Numbered from the stretch's first letter, positions 33,301-45,804 are shown. The stretch: 64,000 nt of DNA from Cryphonectria parasitica EP155 (GCF_011745365.1 NW_024468909.1:3410001-3474000), one strand, 5' to 3'. Numbers and translations: made by a program. Notes: generated by a model from the sequence alone, not told the origin.

Positions 33301-36300
33301 TGGTGGAGAGCTCCAGCTCCAGATTCATAGAGACAGCAGAGGCGATCTCCGAGTTGTGAATATCAGACGTGTAGAGCTGAGCAAGCATTCCCAGTGTGCC
33401 TGAGACGTACTGAGAAAACCCTAGACCTGCTGCGTCAGCAGCGCACGCCAGCGCCTCCAATGCCCAGAAATGCACGGTCGGGTGCGGGTCGTTGCAAAGA
33501 GACATGAGGATGCCGAGAATGGTCTTGAGATGATATCCGGCCGCCATGCCGCCAACCTTTGCCTGAATGCATCCCAATGCCATAGCGCATCCTGCTCTTG
33601 CACTCGGCTCCCTGTTAACGACAATGGTGTCGACAAGGAATTTGATTTCGGAATTCGTGAAGGCATTGCCACAAGCGTTGCACATGCGAGCGATAGCTGC
33701 GTATCCCAGGCTACGGACGTACTGATCCGTGTCCAGTACAAAACCCCTGATCATGTCCTGGAACAGCTTCTCGACTTGCATGTTGGTGATGTCGCCGGAA
33801 GGCGACTGCGTCTCCTTGACGGCAACCTTCAGAGTAGATAGAAAAGCAGCAGCGACGTTGACAGTGATGGCAGCTTTCCGCGCATTGTCACGCTCGAGGG
33901 TGCCGGCTGCCATAAATGTAGCGATTTGCTCCAGAATACTCTCTTGCACCTTGTTTGGGGTGAGCGGGAAGGCAAATGCGAACAGTTGTATAGCCATATT
34001 GACAACCTCGGTTGCAGGTGGATCAGATGAGCAGCTGAACGCATCTCGGCCGCCAATGTAGAGTGTCGAGGCATCGTGTTCCAGGGCTGCACAGACAGGA
34101 GACAACATAAAATTCTCCATCGTGTCCTCGGGGCTGTTATCCTGAGTCAAGGACGGCTCGATGGAGCTCTCATGCTGCCCGGGCAATTCCTTGATCTTAA
34201 AGCCCGACACAATCCCGGTGACCCCAAATCCTGAATTGTCGTCAACATCCCAGATTGTGTCGAAAGTACCGGCCGAGTTCGCGATAGCTGCACTCAAAGA
34301 GCTTGGCGAGTAATTGTCGGGATCGGCGAAGAGAGAGATCGCCAGGGTCAGCAAGTTTGACTGGAGTAGCGCCTCACTGCCGCCAGCTGGACTCGTGTTC
34401 ACCAGCTTGATGTAGCATTGCATCACACGGCGCTGTACCATCATCTCGATGTCCTGCAGCTGGAGTGCCGGAGCGAGTCGCTCAGCGATGTCATCCGATG
34501 TCTTCTTCTTGGGCAGAGTCTTCAAGAAAGCAGTTGTGCTTTGAAGCATGGTCGCAATTCTTTTCGACACATCAACAGTCAGTAGACGACTGTTGAACTC
34601 GAGAAAGGCCAGGATAGACCCGAGCGCGCAGTCTCGAACATGCGCCAGGAACGACGCTTCCAGGTAATTCCTAGCCGCGGTATTGTCTTTGGCAAGAGGC
34701 TTTGGCAGGGCATTCTTCCAAAGCAGCAAGAGCTGAGAGAGATGGATCTTGACGAAGTTCGGGCCAAGTGACATGAGACCTCCGATCAGGGTCCACGCGA
34801 CCTGGATCTGTGTGCTGGCCACGCGGAGTTCCAGCTTCCCACTCGACTTCAGCAGATTTGTCGCCATTGTAAGGACCCGGCTGTTAATGTCGACAGAGCC
34901 GTACAAGGGTCGTGATGGACTTGCACTCAGCGTGGCAGCTAAGCCATGAGCAAAGCCGACGCACTTTCGGGTAGAATTACGACCCGTCCCGAGCACGCTC
35001 AGCTCCCTACTCAGGCTGTTCATGCATACGGACAGGCAGGACAGGAGCTGCTGAGGACAATTGAGCACGAAAGTCTTGAGGCATGCCGATGTGTACACTT
35101 GGACAGTATAACTGGGATGCTGGAGGACTTGCAACAGTCCTTCCCTTGCTGCCTCCGCGAATGCATTGGAGGCAGATCCAAGAGAGCCCATTAGAGAGCC
35201 TAGTGCTCCCATGGCGGCGATCAGCATGTTCTTGGTTGGTTCGGGTCGTTCCTTGAGCGCTTGAGGGTAGTTCTTCAGAACGTCATTGATCAGAACTTTG
35301 GCCGCATGAGACTGCCCCGTCTCACCAAGGATCTTCTTGCCGATGACGTCCTGAAGCAACGTGTCGACGATGCGACGGGATATCAGGAGGCGGTAACGAT
35401 TGTTTGTGATGTTTGGGTTCCCCAGCAGCTCGAGAGTCAGGTTCTCCACAATCTTCATGTAATTTGTCTCGACAGTCTTCTCCCCAAGACGTTGCAGAAG
35501 TGTCGAATAGCAGATACCAATGGCAGATCTGGCCTTGTTGGACGTTCCTAGCTTGCCATACTGATAGGAGAGCACCCTTAGGATGTCTGCGAAAGACAGG
35601 GAAAGGTCCAGCGTTCTCTTCATGAAAGCCGGGCTCTCAGGTCGCGATGGTATGTCGTCGTCGTCGCCCAGCACACCCGGCGGCATCGACTGGCGCATTG
35701 GCGTTTTGGGGGTTTTTAACTTTGGCTTCTTGCCACCTGTAGGACTCGAGATGCTGTCTCCCATCGCGGCCTCCGAGTACCCCCTGACAAGCGCCTCGGC
35801 CAGGCACTCGGCAGCTGCACGGCGGGCCTGGGAGGAGCCGTACTCAAATGCCTTGAATGTAGCCGTCTGGATCTTGTCGAAGTCGCTCGAGTTCTTGAAG
35901 TAATTTGTGTGCCTCAAAAGCGACCTCAAGCACCGACACGCCGCGACGACCACCAAGGCGCCTTTGTCGCTAGAGGCATGGCTCCGGCCCTGCTTCCAGA
36001 TGTCCCTGGCAATGCTGTCGTCCAGCATCTGCCCCACCATCCGCACGATCTTGCCTAGGGCCGTGAAGCACGCGGCGCGCAGGCCGGCGTGATTTGACGA
36101 GCTCTTGAGAAGTTTCACCAGCACCGTGCAGGCTAGCTGATGGTAGCTGATAGCGCTGTCACCCGCAGCGCCGAAAACATCGCCCAGGCACACGACAGCA
36201 GCATGTCTGGCACGAGACTCGCCCTCAGCCTTGGACTTGCCGGCTGTTATGATCGCCACGAGGTCATTTATCGTCTCAAGCAGAAGCTTGCGGTCGCCAT

Positions 36301-36640
36301 TGCCGAAGATATGCGCAACGCACCGGCCCAGGCTGTTCCGCACCACTCGCGAGGGTGCAGGTGTGGGAAGGTTGATGATCTGGAAGATCTCGCGTTTCAA
36401 GTAGAACTGCTGGGCGGTGCAGTCATCTGCAGAGAGGGAGAGGACATGTTTGGACAAGGTAGACACAAAGGTCAGAAGGAAGAGGTCCTGCTGCTCAATC
36501 GGGAGAGACTGTAACTTGGGCAGGTCGAGTTCCGGAGTCGAGGTCGCTCGAGGATGGGGAGTCGGTGGCAGAGGGGCGGGTGCATTCTCGGTGCCGGAAC
36601 CAGATGTGCTGGGGGGCTCTGGTGGTGATCCAGAGGACAT
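30361..36640 (-). CDS. LAA1: Giant HEAT-repeat protein Laa1 / HEATR5, AP-1 accessory factor
   Basis: Very large alpha-solenoid protein that helps localise clathrin adaptor AP-1 at the trans-Golgi/endosome. Two minus-strand exons (30917-36640, 30361-30858) give 2073 residues, matching HEATR5B (about 2070) and yeast Laa1. The start is the ATG at 36640, followed by a short Pro/Ser/Thr-rich disordered leader before the first helices (LPIEQQDLFLLTFVSTLSKH). Helical repeats run almost to the end (LGRCVAHIFGNGDRKLLLET, ASLDCLEHLSLYAPGHMHFA, DVAIDGLYNIMKRNSYDVIE). An acidic break lies in the middle (VVDLQDEEVAGFAAAGG). The join DRM-TAKIATNCVRSLLL is phase 0. Only one intron in more than 6 kb is unusual for this window. 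Confidence 0.92.
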
Positions 36641-37091
36641 ATTTGCGTCTGTTTTGGAGGAGGGAATATTCTCTGGGATTCAATGCTGTGCGCTCTCCAC
36701 CGGCAGACCAGTCTGTCTTGTGTCTGCTCGGCGTGGGAAGAGCATGAGGAGACGGAGGAGATGTTGAGGACTCGGTTCGCAGCAGCTTCCAGCTGTCCGC
36801 AGCAGTGCTACCCTTGACACATGTCACTGCGGCTCCCCTGCACCCCTGGTTCTAGCGGCTCGACCCTGGCCAATTGAGGGTCAACAGAGTATTTGGTTGG
36901 CAACGGCAAGTTCCACAGTTGCGGCATCGAGAAATTTACAATACTCATTCACCTTTGCTGCACCTGCAATAGTTCTTTCATGGTCGCTCGACGGACACAC
37001 TCACACACTTGCAAGCAAGACGAGCCCCTCTTCAATACTGCATGAATTCCACCTCTCCATTTTCTTTCCTCTTACCCCTTGTTTAACGACA
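36641..37091. promoter_or_regulatory. Divergent promoter LAA1 / TACO1-like
   Basis: 451 bp separate the two start codons, so both promoters and both 5' leaders must fit here. No defined motif could be assigned. Confidence 0.5.
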
Positions 37092-38043
37092 ATGGCCACG
37101 GTAACGAGAGATTTGAGCACCCTGTTCCGTCGGCCTGTCCGGTCTGGAGCAGTATGCTCGAGGTGCCGGCGAACCTTTGCGACGAGTCCTCTCCTGCAAT
37201 CAGGCCACAATAAATGGTCCAAGATAAAACATCAAAAGGGAAGACAGGATCACATCAAGACCGTTGAACGAACACAGCACGTCCAAGCAATAACATTATA
37301 CTCGAGACTATACGGCCCAGACCCTAACACGAACTCCTCTCTCGCGAATGCCATTGCTATTGCGAAGAAGGTAATAATAAACTCCACCGCTGATGTTCAG
37401 TTTCATGTCCTTACGTCGAAACTTCTTATAGTCCGCAACCCCAAAGAATGTGATCGAGCAAGCAGTGGCAAGGGGCCAAGGTCGCTCTCTGACCGGTCTA
37501 GCCCTCGAGAGCATGAAATTTGAGGTCATGATGCCGCCATCAGCTGCATTCATACTTGATGTCGAGACAGACAGCAAACTTCGTGTACTGCAAGACCTTG
37601 GTGTTATCATACGCAAGCACAAAGGTCGGACGACCGCCACCGATTATTTCTTTAGCCGGCGTGGACGAGTAGTATTCGAGCGACACGAGAAGCTTGGGCC
37701 GGACGATATTTTGGAGGCGGCCATAGAATTTGGTGCTGAGGATCTCGAAGCTGATGATGAAGAGAACATTGTAGTTTGGTGTGAGCCCACACAGACAATG
37801 CATATCGCGCAGGGCGTCTCCAAGAAGTTCGGCTTCAGGATTCTGAGTTCGGATATCATTTGGCAGCCAAATGAGGATACGCGGTCGATTGTCAACTCCA
37901 CCGAGGATGTGCAGTTACTGTCAGACTTCGTTGCTGCAGTATCGGAAATGCCAGAGGTCCAAGCGATATATTGCAACGCTTCGAGGGGAGAGGATGTACC
38001 GGAAGAGGATTGGGCTGTCCTGGAGGACAATTTCGACTCGTAG
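37092..38043 (+). CDS. TACO1: Mitochondrial YebC/TACO1-family translational activator
   Basis: Member of the YebC/PmpR-TACO1 family. Human TACO1 promotes translation of mitochondrial COX1. Exons 37092-37370 and 37432-38043 give 296 residues. An N-terminal presequence rich in Arg and Ser (LSTLFRRPVRSGAVCSRCRR) precedes the hallmark SGHNKWSKIKHQKG. The second exon carries NVIEQAVARGQG and the two remaining YebC subdomains, ending in an acidic tail (GEDVPEEDWAVLEDNFDS). The join AKK-SATPKNVIEQ is phase 0, with a GCTGATG branch site in a 61-nt intron. The middle subdomain (GRSLTGLALESMKFEVMMPP) departs from the bacterial consensus. It converges on PET100, another cytochrome oxidase gene. Confidence 0.88.
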
Positions 38044-38377
38044 AGGAATTCGTAGTCATTAAAGATCAAAAGACCATCTCAATGCGACATAAAGCAACCC
38101 TCGAGTGTCGTTCCACTGGCAGCTCTATCCTATGTGAAAGCTTTTGTCAACTGCCTGGCGTCATACCACACTTCTCGTGAATGCTTCCATGCGTGTCAAC
38201 AACCCTCGGTAAATCAATCGGATGACCAGGGAGTCGGACTCGGACGTATTGGATGAGTTTGGGGGAAAGGGGGGGGGGGCGTGTGTAAGCGACGAGGAGG
38301 CCTTGGAAGAGATGCGTGTCCACCACTTCAAGCCGCTGTCTCTTCCCACTGCCTCTGAAGAATTGTCGCCATGCACC
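38044..38377. other. Convergent 3' region TACO1-like / PET100
   Basis: 334 bp of joint 3' flank. A G11 run lies at 38269-38279 (C11 in PET100 sense). Nothing else seen. Confidence 0.5.
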
Positions 38378-38736
38378 CTACTCCTCCTGGTCCTGCATAG
38401 GCGCCGGATTCTCCGCCTGCCGTCGAGCCTCCTCTGCGAGCCTCCTGTCCCTTATATACAGTCTCCTAGCTCTTAATCTCTCTAATTCGGCCTTGATCTC
38501 GTCCCTCTCGGTCGGTACCTTATTCGCCTCATCAGGTTTGGGCCAGAAATCCGGCACAGCGAAGCGCTCGTCGAGGTTCGTACCGAAGTATCCCATGAAG
38601 GCGATTGGAAAGAAGAGGTACATTCCGAACTGCAGATGCACAGGTTAGTTGAGACTGAGCTTGACGCACTGGGATTCTGGGTGTCTTGGGCTTGGGGGGA
38701 GCGTGCCTTGAAAAATTCGAGGTTGAAACCAGCCAT
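38378..38736 (-). CDS. PET100: Pet100, cytochrome c oxidase assembly factor, with a GC-AG intron
   Basis: Small inner-membrane chaperone required to assemble complex IV. Exon 1 (38707-38736) codes only MAGFNLEFFK; exon 2 (38378-38629) continues FGMYLFFPIAFMGYFGTNLD, then RFAVPDFWPKPDEANKVP and an Arg/Glu-rich helix, 93 residues in all. The join rebuilds the family N-terminus exactly (NLEFFKFGMYLFFP), but the donor is AAG|GCACGC, not GT, and no GT occurs nearby that keeps the frame. The acceptor (CATCTGCAG) and the branch site (CAACTAACC) are normal, so this is a GC-AG intron of 77 nt. One hydrophobic segment near residues 13-25 is the membrane anchor. Confidence 0.9.
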
Positions 38737-39106
38737 CTTGACAGTTTCTGACTTCAAAATCGTGATTGATACTTGTGGTCGACTCTAAGGTTCAATGTCT
38801 TCTGAAGATCAAAAGCCCATCAAAGTTCTTCGCAATTGCTGTAGTTTCTCGAGGACCAATTCACGAGAAAACGACATGATCTGCTGCTCATTGCCCAAAC
38901 TAGTCGAGCTTCTTAGTGAAGGGTGGGGGCTCTTACATAAGCAGCCCAGCCTCTGAGAAGGCAGCAAATGACAAGCAGAACGTCTACAGCACTTTTGGTC
39001 AAGTTCAAACAAATAAACAAATTGCAAGACTTTCGAAATGCTAGGAACTTTCTTGTGAACCAGGGGTATCTCGATGCCATTTTTAACCAGTACTTTATCC
39101 ATGCAC
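38737..39106. other. Tandem intergenic region PET100 / SMP3
   Basis: 370 bp holding the PET100 promoter and the SMP3 3' UTR. An open frame over 38809-39102 has no family resemblance and overlaps the end of SMP3 in another frame. Confidence 0.4.
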
Positions 39107-40934
39107 CTAATTGCAAGATTTTGTTACCCTCCATGCCGCCAATCCCCTCCGCCCAATGACCCTTTTCAGAGTGTTCCAAACGCCATCCTCCGCGAAATCC
39201 ATATCATCTAGGTTCAAATGATGCCTGTGCCTCCACACTTCTCGAAACCGAAGACCATCTAGTCCTTTGTTCTTCAAGTAAGGGTCGAGCCACGTAGCAG
39301 ATGTTGGCGCGATTAGGTAGGTCCCGTCCTTTTCCTTCAGATACTCCTTGTTCCGGCGGTCCGCTGGCGTGTCGCACGTTGCGATCTTGTTCAGCTCGGC
39401 GTAGAGCTCCTCGCCCGGGATACCCATCACGTCGCGCGTCTCAAGCACCTCAGCCTTTCCGTCAAGCAACCAGATCGGCGGCATATATGTCTTCCACCAA
39501 ATCGCTCTCGTCGCATCGGGCTGTTGGCTCATAAATACTTGACCTGAAACGATACCGCCTTGATGGTATATACCCATCAGTGTGCCGAAAATCAAGTTGA
39601 ATATGATCCATGCCGCAACCCAGAGCCGCAAGACGTTCTTCTGCTGTGGCAATCGAACCGATGAGAGGATCAAGGGGACTGCAGGCAGCAGAAAACGAGC
39701 TTCTTGGTGCTGAAATATAGATAATACGGATATTCCCGAGATCGCCGAGTACAGCCTCAACGACAGATGTGGGCGTGTGAAGAGTAGAATGGCAGCGGGT
39801 CCAATCAGCTGCGGAAGATTAAAAAGAATATGTTGATACCAGGGGTGCAGTCCATGCTGCGCCAGGTTCGAAGGGGAAATGTTGTACATCAAGTTATTGA
39901 GAGGCGTAATGACGGGGTGCCGGAACAAATCACTCCACGATATCTGATTGGGCGAGTAGAACGCTGTATCAAGAGCGATCGCAACAAATGCCGTGGAGAG
40001 AGCTGAGAGCGCTGTGACTGTAAATGCGAGTGGTCTGGTGCCAAAGTCAGCCTACACTCGAGTAAGAGTTCTAGATGCGGCCTCGTCACGTACGACTTCC
40101 AATAATAAGGAATCAGACGCAAGCCTGGTATAAGTAGGAACGCTGGAAACGTGATGCGGTTGAAGAATCCGAACACGACCATGGAGCCAAGGACAGCAGG
40201 CGCCAGGAGAGGAGTCTGGTGCTAGATATTTTCAGCCATTGTATCAAGCCTGAGGAGAAGGAGTATTCGTACTGTGTTGACCGGGACCGCGATGGTCCTC
40301 TCGATCAAGACCAGACTCCATGCAACGACCAAGGTCTCTATCGCGTTCGAAAAGGTATGTGTTTGGTATGTCCAGGTGACATATGAAGAGGCAACGAGGA
40401 GGACGGCGACTCGCCGGTGTCGTGGTGACTGGATCAGCTCGTGAATGGCCCAGTCCTCGAGGACAAAGCTGAGAATGAACATGATGGCGCGCAACGTCCA
40501 GAAGACCGCGATCGGAGGTACTTCGCCTTCATTACCGTTTCCCATCCATAGCCACTGCAGCAGAAGCATAGGCAGGCCATAGATGGGCCAAAGCGGGAAG
40601 ACACTTCGAATAGGGTCGTCGCTCGTGAACTCCCAGGTAAGCCGGACGGGGTATTTGAAGATCTTGCCTGGGAAAGAGTATGACAATTAGCACATCTGAC
40701 AGGTATTCAATGTAGGGAAAGCCTCGCCTATAAAGGAGAAGCCACACCCTTCCGACTGGCATCCGCATCGCAGCTACGACGAGCAAAAGCCGTGGCTCCG
40801 GAATGGGGACGGAGGAGGGCCTTACCTGCAATGACTTCGGGGCCTTGGAAGTTTTCGTCAGGATGGAGGTAGCTCGGGGACAAAGCGAGCCAGAGACGGA
40901 CGACAATCAGCAGCAAATACGTGCGCCGGTACAT
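39107..40934 (-). CDS. SMP3: GPI mannosyltransferase IV Smp3 (PIG-Z)
   Basis: ER multi-pass mannosyltransferase (GT22) that adds the fourth mannose to GPI precursors, essential in yeast. Minus-strand exons 40826-40934, 40273-40667, 40094-40221 and 39107-40034 sum to 519 residues, the family size. The first lumenal loop has the catalytic acidic motif in [17 protein letters not shown], then [20 protein letters not shown]. Later spans include [20 protein letters not shown] and [19 protein letters not shown], the latter a GT22 signature. Joins restore [17 protein letters not shown] and [14 protein letters not shown]. The third exon's acceptor is inferred because an alternative upstream AG gives an immediate stop. 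It is divergent from SKP1. Confidence 0.92.
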
Positions 40935-42908
40935 GTTGACGCCGCTTTCTTCCTATGGACAGCAGCTTAAGCATCGGCGAGGCCTTATCTCCGCTTGCAA
41001 TGAGGCTTTCTCGACCGTTGGCAAGTCAAGTGCATACGGCATATTCAACGGACAGGCAAAGGTGTGGTGAGCAAGAAATTTGAAGAATGATAACAGGATG
41101 ACCATCCAGGCAAAAAGACTTTCCTTATAACATTTGCACACGCAGAGCAAGAGTTGAATCGTCTGACTCCGGTAGGTGTACTCGAAAACGTCAGGAGCTC
41201 AGAAGACGAAGGCCACATGGCTGGACGCAGAGATGATAGGGTTGGAATTTAGGACAGGGATTACCATGGATTGCTCTGGAGCACCTGTCATCCTGTGGCC
41301 GTTCACAGTAGTGCCCCTGGGGTCGGCAGGGTGGGTAGCCAGGGGCCCTGAGGCCTGCTAGGGTGTGCTATGATAGAGTGTGCCGAGCCTGGAACGGGCC
41401 CCGACCTTTACGACTTGACAGCTCCACGCTTCGGCCCAGGTCCTGGGACCCCCAGACAAGACCCTCCAAAATGTACCGCGTTCTAGCGCAATGCGCGGTT
41501 GTACTATATGTAAAGTCCCAGATCCGCCATGGGACAATTTTGACATGGTGACCTGCAGGTGGAGGTTAGCAAGGAGGATCCATTTACAAAGATCGACCTC
41601 GGAGACCAAGGGAAGCAAGCCTCCACAAGGCTATTGAAACCCTGGCTTGTCTTAGTGGCCTGAAATCACATCCATCCATCCATAGACCTCAATATGTAGA
41701 CATATCTTTAGCGTGTATGGCTTTGAGTCAGCCAGCAAACCAACTGGATGCATGTACTCTTGGAGCCAAGATACATTCCCAATCAGCTAACCATGACCTT
41801 AACGTCACACAGGGGGCTTTCTTAGAACTTCTCTTCTGCATTTTATACTACCACAGGAAGATTCACCCAGATTCTTGACCTACTTCCATGAGGTTCTGCA
41901 CAGGTAAGACGTGGGTGCTTCCTCTCAGATATATAGAACTTCAATAGGAAACAACATGCATTTATTTAAAGATCTCTTGCTTACTCATAAAGCCATTATC
42001 TCATTTGCAGCTGTCTTTTCTCCTTTTCCACACTGTGATTTCAGGCATCTGGTGCAGGGTTGGTCAGCTTACCTAGCGCCAGCCACCAGCTTCTCGTTCC
42101 TTAGTTACCAACACCCTACCACTGGACGTTTTTTCCAGGAACTCAAAATCTCGACCATCATTTCTGTCAATCTCTCCTTCTTTCCCGACATCTCTTGTCA
42201 AGAACAAACATCAACAAAAGTCGATCTGGTCAGACAGTGAATACTCTATTTCGGTCTACTCGAACAACAAGACGAGGTAAGTCATACTCTTCTACTTGAA
42301 TATTCTCGTCTTTCTCCATCGTCAGATCCATCACTCCAAGTCACCCTCCTCCACCCTGCTATTCTTATTCCCTACATCATTTTCCATCATCAAAAGATCA
42401 TTGCTGTATGCAAAGCCACTGTGCCCCCTCCTATGGACCTGCCTGCCTGGAGTGGGTGCTAGTTTTCTCAGGCACCAGTCACTACCGACTCATTCACTCG
42501 ACTGGTTGGGTAAATAGGTGGTCCGTGCATGCAAGCAGGCACCCCCTCCCTCCTTCCCCGTCCCCGCCTTTCCTAAATCACCTCCGTTTGCTGGCTCAGT
42601 CCATTAAGTTCTCCCCTCCAGCCTTCCTCTACTCTCTTTGTTAGCCTTGCCAACATCAACCTCTTTATCCGTACCAAGAATTTCCTGGTAACTATCAGGT
42701 ATATCACACCTCAAGCGCTTCTTTTTGTCGTTGAACACAGTCAATCTCTCGTACAGCACTTGACACTGGAGGCTTCTTCAGCTGAAGCGTATCTGATCGT
42801 TACTAACGAGCGAAAACCACTACAGAACATCTGGACGCAATCCATCAAACGGCCTCAGCCACAACTCAATACCACTCCCAATACCTTCACCAACGAACAG
42901 TTTCCAAC
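40935..42908. other. Long divergent intergenic region SMP3 / SKP1
   Basis: 1.97 kb with no credible gene. A consensus donor (GAG|GTAAGT) at 42277 in pyrimidine-rich sequence suggests a 5' UTR intron of SKP1; the matching acceptor could not be chosen. Several CTCC-rich stretches lie between 42300 and 42660. Confidence 0.45.
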
Positions 42909-43421
42909 ATGTCTGACATTGACCGCAAGACCGCCAAGGTCACCCTACGTGCCAATGACAACTCCGAGCACCCGGTCGACCTCGAGGTCGCTGAGCGCTC
43001 TATGCTCCTCAAAAACCTGATCGATGATTTGACCCTCGAAGTCGCTACCACCACTCCCGTTCCCCTGCCCAATGTCAGCGGCCCAGTGCTGGTCAAGATC
43101 ATTGAGTGGTCTGAGCACCACCGCAACGACCCCCTTCCCTCCTCCGAAGATGACAACGAGTCCCGCAAGAAGACTACCGAGATCGACGAGTGGGACCAGA
43201 AGTTCATGCAGGTTGACCAGGAGATGCTCTTCGAGATCATCCTGGCCGCCAACTACATGGACATCAAGGCTCTTCTGGATGTTGGTTGCAAGACTGTTGC
43301 CAACATGATCAAGGGCAAGTCTCCCGAGGAGATCCGCAAGACGTTCAACATCACCAACGACTTCACGCCCGAGGAGGAGGAGCAGATCCGTCGCGAGAAC
43401 GAGTGGGCTGAGGACCGCTGA
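42909..43421 (+). CDS. SKP1: Skp1, SCF ubiquitin ligase adaptor
   Basis: Adaptor linking cullin Cul1 to F-box proteins in SCF E3 ligases. One exon, 170 residues. The N-terminal BTB/POZ fold ([30 protein letters not shown]) leads to an acidic loop ([11 protein letters not shown]), then the conserved helices [40 protein letters not shown] and the F-box-binding C-terminus [20 protein letters not shown] ending [14 protein letters not shown]. Codon use is strongly biased to C-ending codons (AAG, GAC, ATC), as expected for high expression. It is preceded by a leader of up to 2 kb and followed by a 2-kb gene-poor stretch. Confidence 0.97.
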   Translation: MSDIDRKTAKVTLRANDNSEHPVDLEVAERSMLLKNLIDDLTLEVATTTPVPLPNVSGPVLVKIIEWSEHHRNDPLPSSEDDNESRKKTTEIDEWDQKFMQVDQEMLFEIILAANYMDIKALLDVGCKTVANMIKGKSPEEIRKTFNITNDFTPEEEEQIRRENEWAEDR

Positions 43422-45398
43422 ACGAACTTTGTAGTCCTAGTCAGCCTTTTTTCATCGTCCTAATATGCGGACAATCCGGCCCTCTTCCCCCTCAGCATGT
43501 TGCTCGGCGTTTGTGGTTCACTTATGCTAGATTCGGGGTCACGTTCACGGTAATTTTGATATTCAGAAAACGGAAGGGCATAGTATCAGATTGTGCCGGG
43601 TACGCGACTGCGAGGGACTTGATGGGTTACATGGTCCACACATCTTTTATCGATCAATACATTTCTCTCGGTTCTTCAGTTACATCAGGCATCAACCCTC
43701 TACGGTACGGTCAGACTGAATAGATACCCAGATCACCCACACCTAACTCGAGAGTTGTGATGTGCATGTGGATTCTCCTGCATGCAGATACCGTTCAGGT
43801 CAAATGTGCAGTCCTCACCTCTTATTGTCAAACAACTGGCTGCTGCCTTCCTCTTGGGGCTGCTCCTCGACATGCCCAACTCCCCCCCTTCACCCCGCCG
43901 TATGGTGCGCTCTCGTCACCGCCTTTCAGGAAGCTATCACACGTTATTTATGCCATCCTCACCTCACCCCCCTCCTATCCTCTTAGTGGCATAATATGTT
44001 GTTGCTCTTCCTGTGCTACGTGAATCATACATGGAATCTTCCAGCATTAACCGGCTACACACATTTCTCAGCAGGACCAAGAAATGTGATAGGGCAGGGA
44101 AGTTTACCCTGCCAGGCGCATATCTACGTCAAATTTTCCCTTTACTCAGTGGCGACGCTGTCTATCTATATGTGGCAAGGGGCGCAGAGTACAAAGTCGC
44201 ACAAGGCAAAACGCCATAGGTCATGGGAAAGTATTCCTACCTTGCCTGGTGGCTTGTCGTGGTTGGCATATAGGTATGATTATTGGCCTCGGCAGAAACT
44301 TGGGAGACATCGCGCCATTCTCGGGTGGAAAGGGGCGAGTTGGCGTGGACTTGCAGTTCTACAAAAAGTTGAAATATTTTGTTTCCTTCTCTGTGAGCAA
44401 ACCCGGGTCAGGCGGGGTGAAAAGGGTGGTAATTTACATGAGGTTCCGATACGAGTATGCAGGATGAGGGTAGTACAGCGTTCCGAAGTTACAACGGTTG
44501 GGCGCTCTGCTATGCATCCAGCCATCACGGCGTGGTTCGCCCAAAAGTCCGTCCTAGGTAGGGAAAGGGCGACGGCAAGAGAAGACGTAACAGGAACGAA
44601 AGCAATCGGCCGTATCATTGCCATCATGGGTTTCGTCAGGCGTCGTAGTGCTTATTTCGTCCTACCCTTTCCCGTTCTACCTGGAGCCCAAAAATAACAT
44701 GAACATCGGCCCAGTCCTGCGGCGTCACGCAAGAGCAATTCCTGGTGAATGGCTGGTCCATCAGGTGATTAGGCAGTAGTCTGTATCAGGAGCTCATGTA
44801 GGGGAGGGAATGTACCCCGGCGGGACGAGTCTTGTCTGCACTTGAAACCCAAATACTTGTTAGAAACCCTTGGGAGGATCGTCAAGCAATATGCTTTACG
44901 CATTGGAATGGTGTGCAAGGGAATGAAAGCCGTGTAAGAGAGCCCGATCCTCATTGTCCACGTCTCTGCTCCGAATCATATGCTCATTTGTGTCACCAAC
45001 AGGAATGGACCGGCCGTAGAGTCGGGATGGGTGAGAGAGCCACCCGCACATAGTAGATCACCAAATAAGGAAGCACTCAAGAGTCTTGTTCACAATTCTC
45101 GTTTTGAAAACCTTCCCTGAGACCCTAAATGCAATGCCGCAAAAGCCAGCGCAACCGACACCGTTTTCCGGGACCGAGAAGTCTTTTCCTCAGTCGTCAA
45201 AACCCATCATGATGATGATCCCTGTTCCCTTCCGTGTCTCCCTGTTTTCATGCCAACCGTTTCAGAATCCTCCTAACCATCCATCGTTCGAGCGGGATAG
45301 TCGAGTTGGGTGTGGTCGGGCACTTCGGTATCGTAAAGGTAGTTTGAGTCCAAGGAAAGAAGAACAAATGGCAATCGGCATTCTGGTTGGCGAGGCAT
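43422..45398. other. Convergent intergenic region SKP1 / RPL39 with one orphan ORF
   Basis: 1.98 kb. The only notable open frame is 43996-44697 (+), 233 codons from an ATG, with no recognised domain and amino-acid composition (many Arg, Trp, Cys, His) typical of chance translation. No splice-supported gene model could be made. No tRNA found. Confidence 0.4.
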
Positions 45399-45804
45399 CT
45401 AGATACCCAGACGAGTCTTGCGCCAGTGCCTCCGCTTAGCGTTGTAGCTGTATGGTATGTTAGCTTTCTGTCTGCTCCCAGTGTGCATGACCAAAAGTGC
45501 CCTCCACTTCTGCTTGTCGCGGGCGCTCAGGCGCGAGAATCGTGGTGTTCAACATACCGGATGGTGTTACCGGTTCGGAGACGAATCCATTGGGGGATGG
45601 GGCGGTTCTGCTTCTTCGCCTTGGCGAGCTTCTGCTTGGTGCGGAAAGTCTTGTGGCTCTGGTGGGAAAGAAACGCGCTCGTCAGCTTTTGAGGTCCATC
45701 TACCAGTGGTATGAAAGGTCCCATCTGCAGTCTCTTCGAAAATTCATCTGCAGCATGGTCGAGATCATGTCACCTTTCGGCGCGACATGTATACGTACCG
45801 GCAT
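45399..45804 (-). CDS. RPL39: Cytosolic large-subunit ribosomal protein eL39
   Basis: Smallest large-subunit protein, lying in the polypeptide exit tunnel. Minus-strand exons 45799-45804 (ATG CCG only), 45558-45658 and 45399-45447 total 51 residues, the exact family length. Sequence: MP, then [49 protein letters not shown]. The Arg codon at the second join is split between exons. The two-codon first exon with donor GTACGT cannot be found by ORF length and was placed by homology. It is divergent from ARL1 over about 630 bp. Confidence 0.95.
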
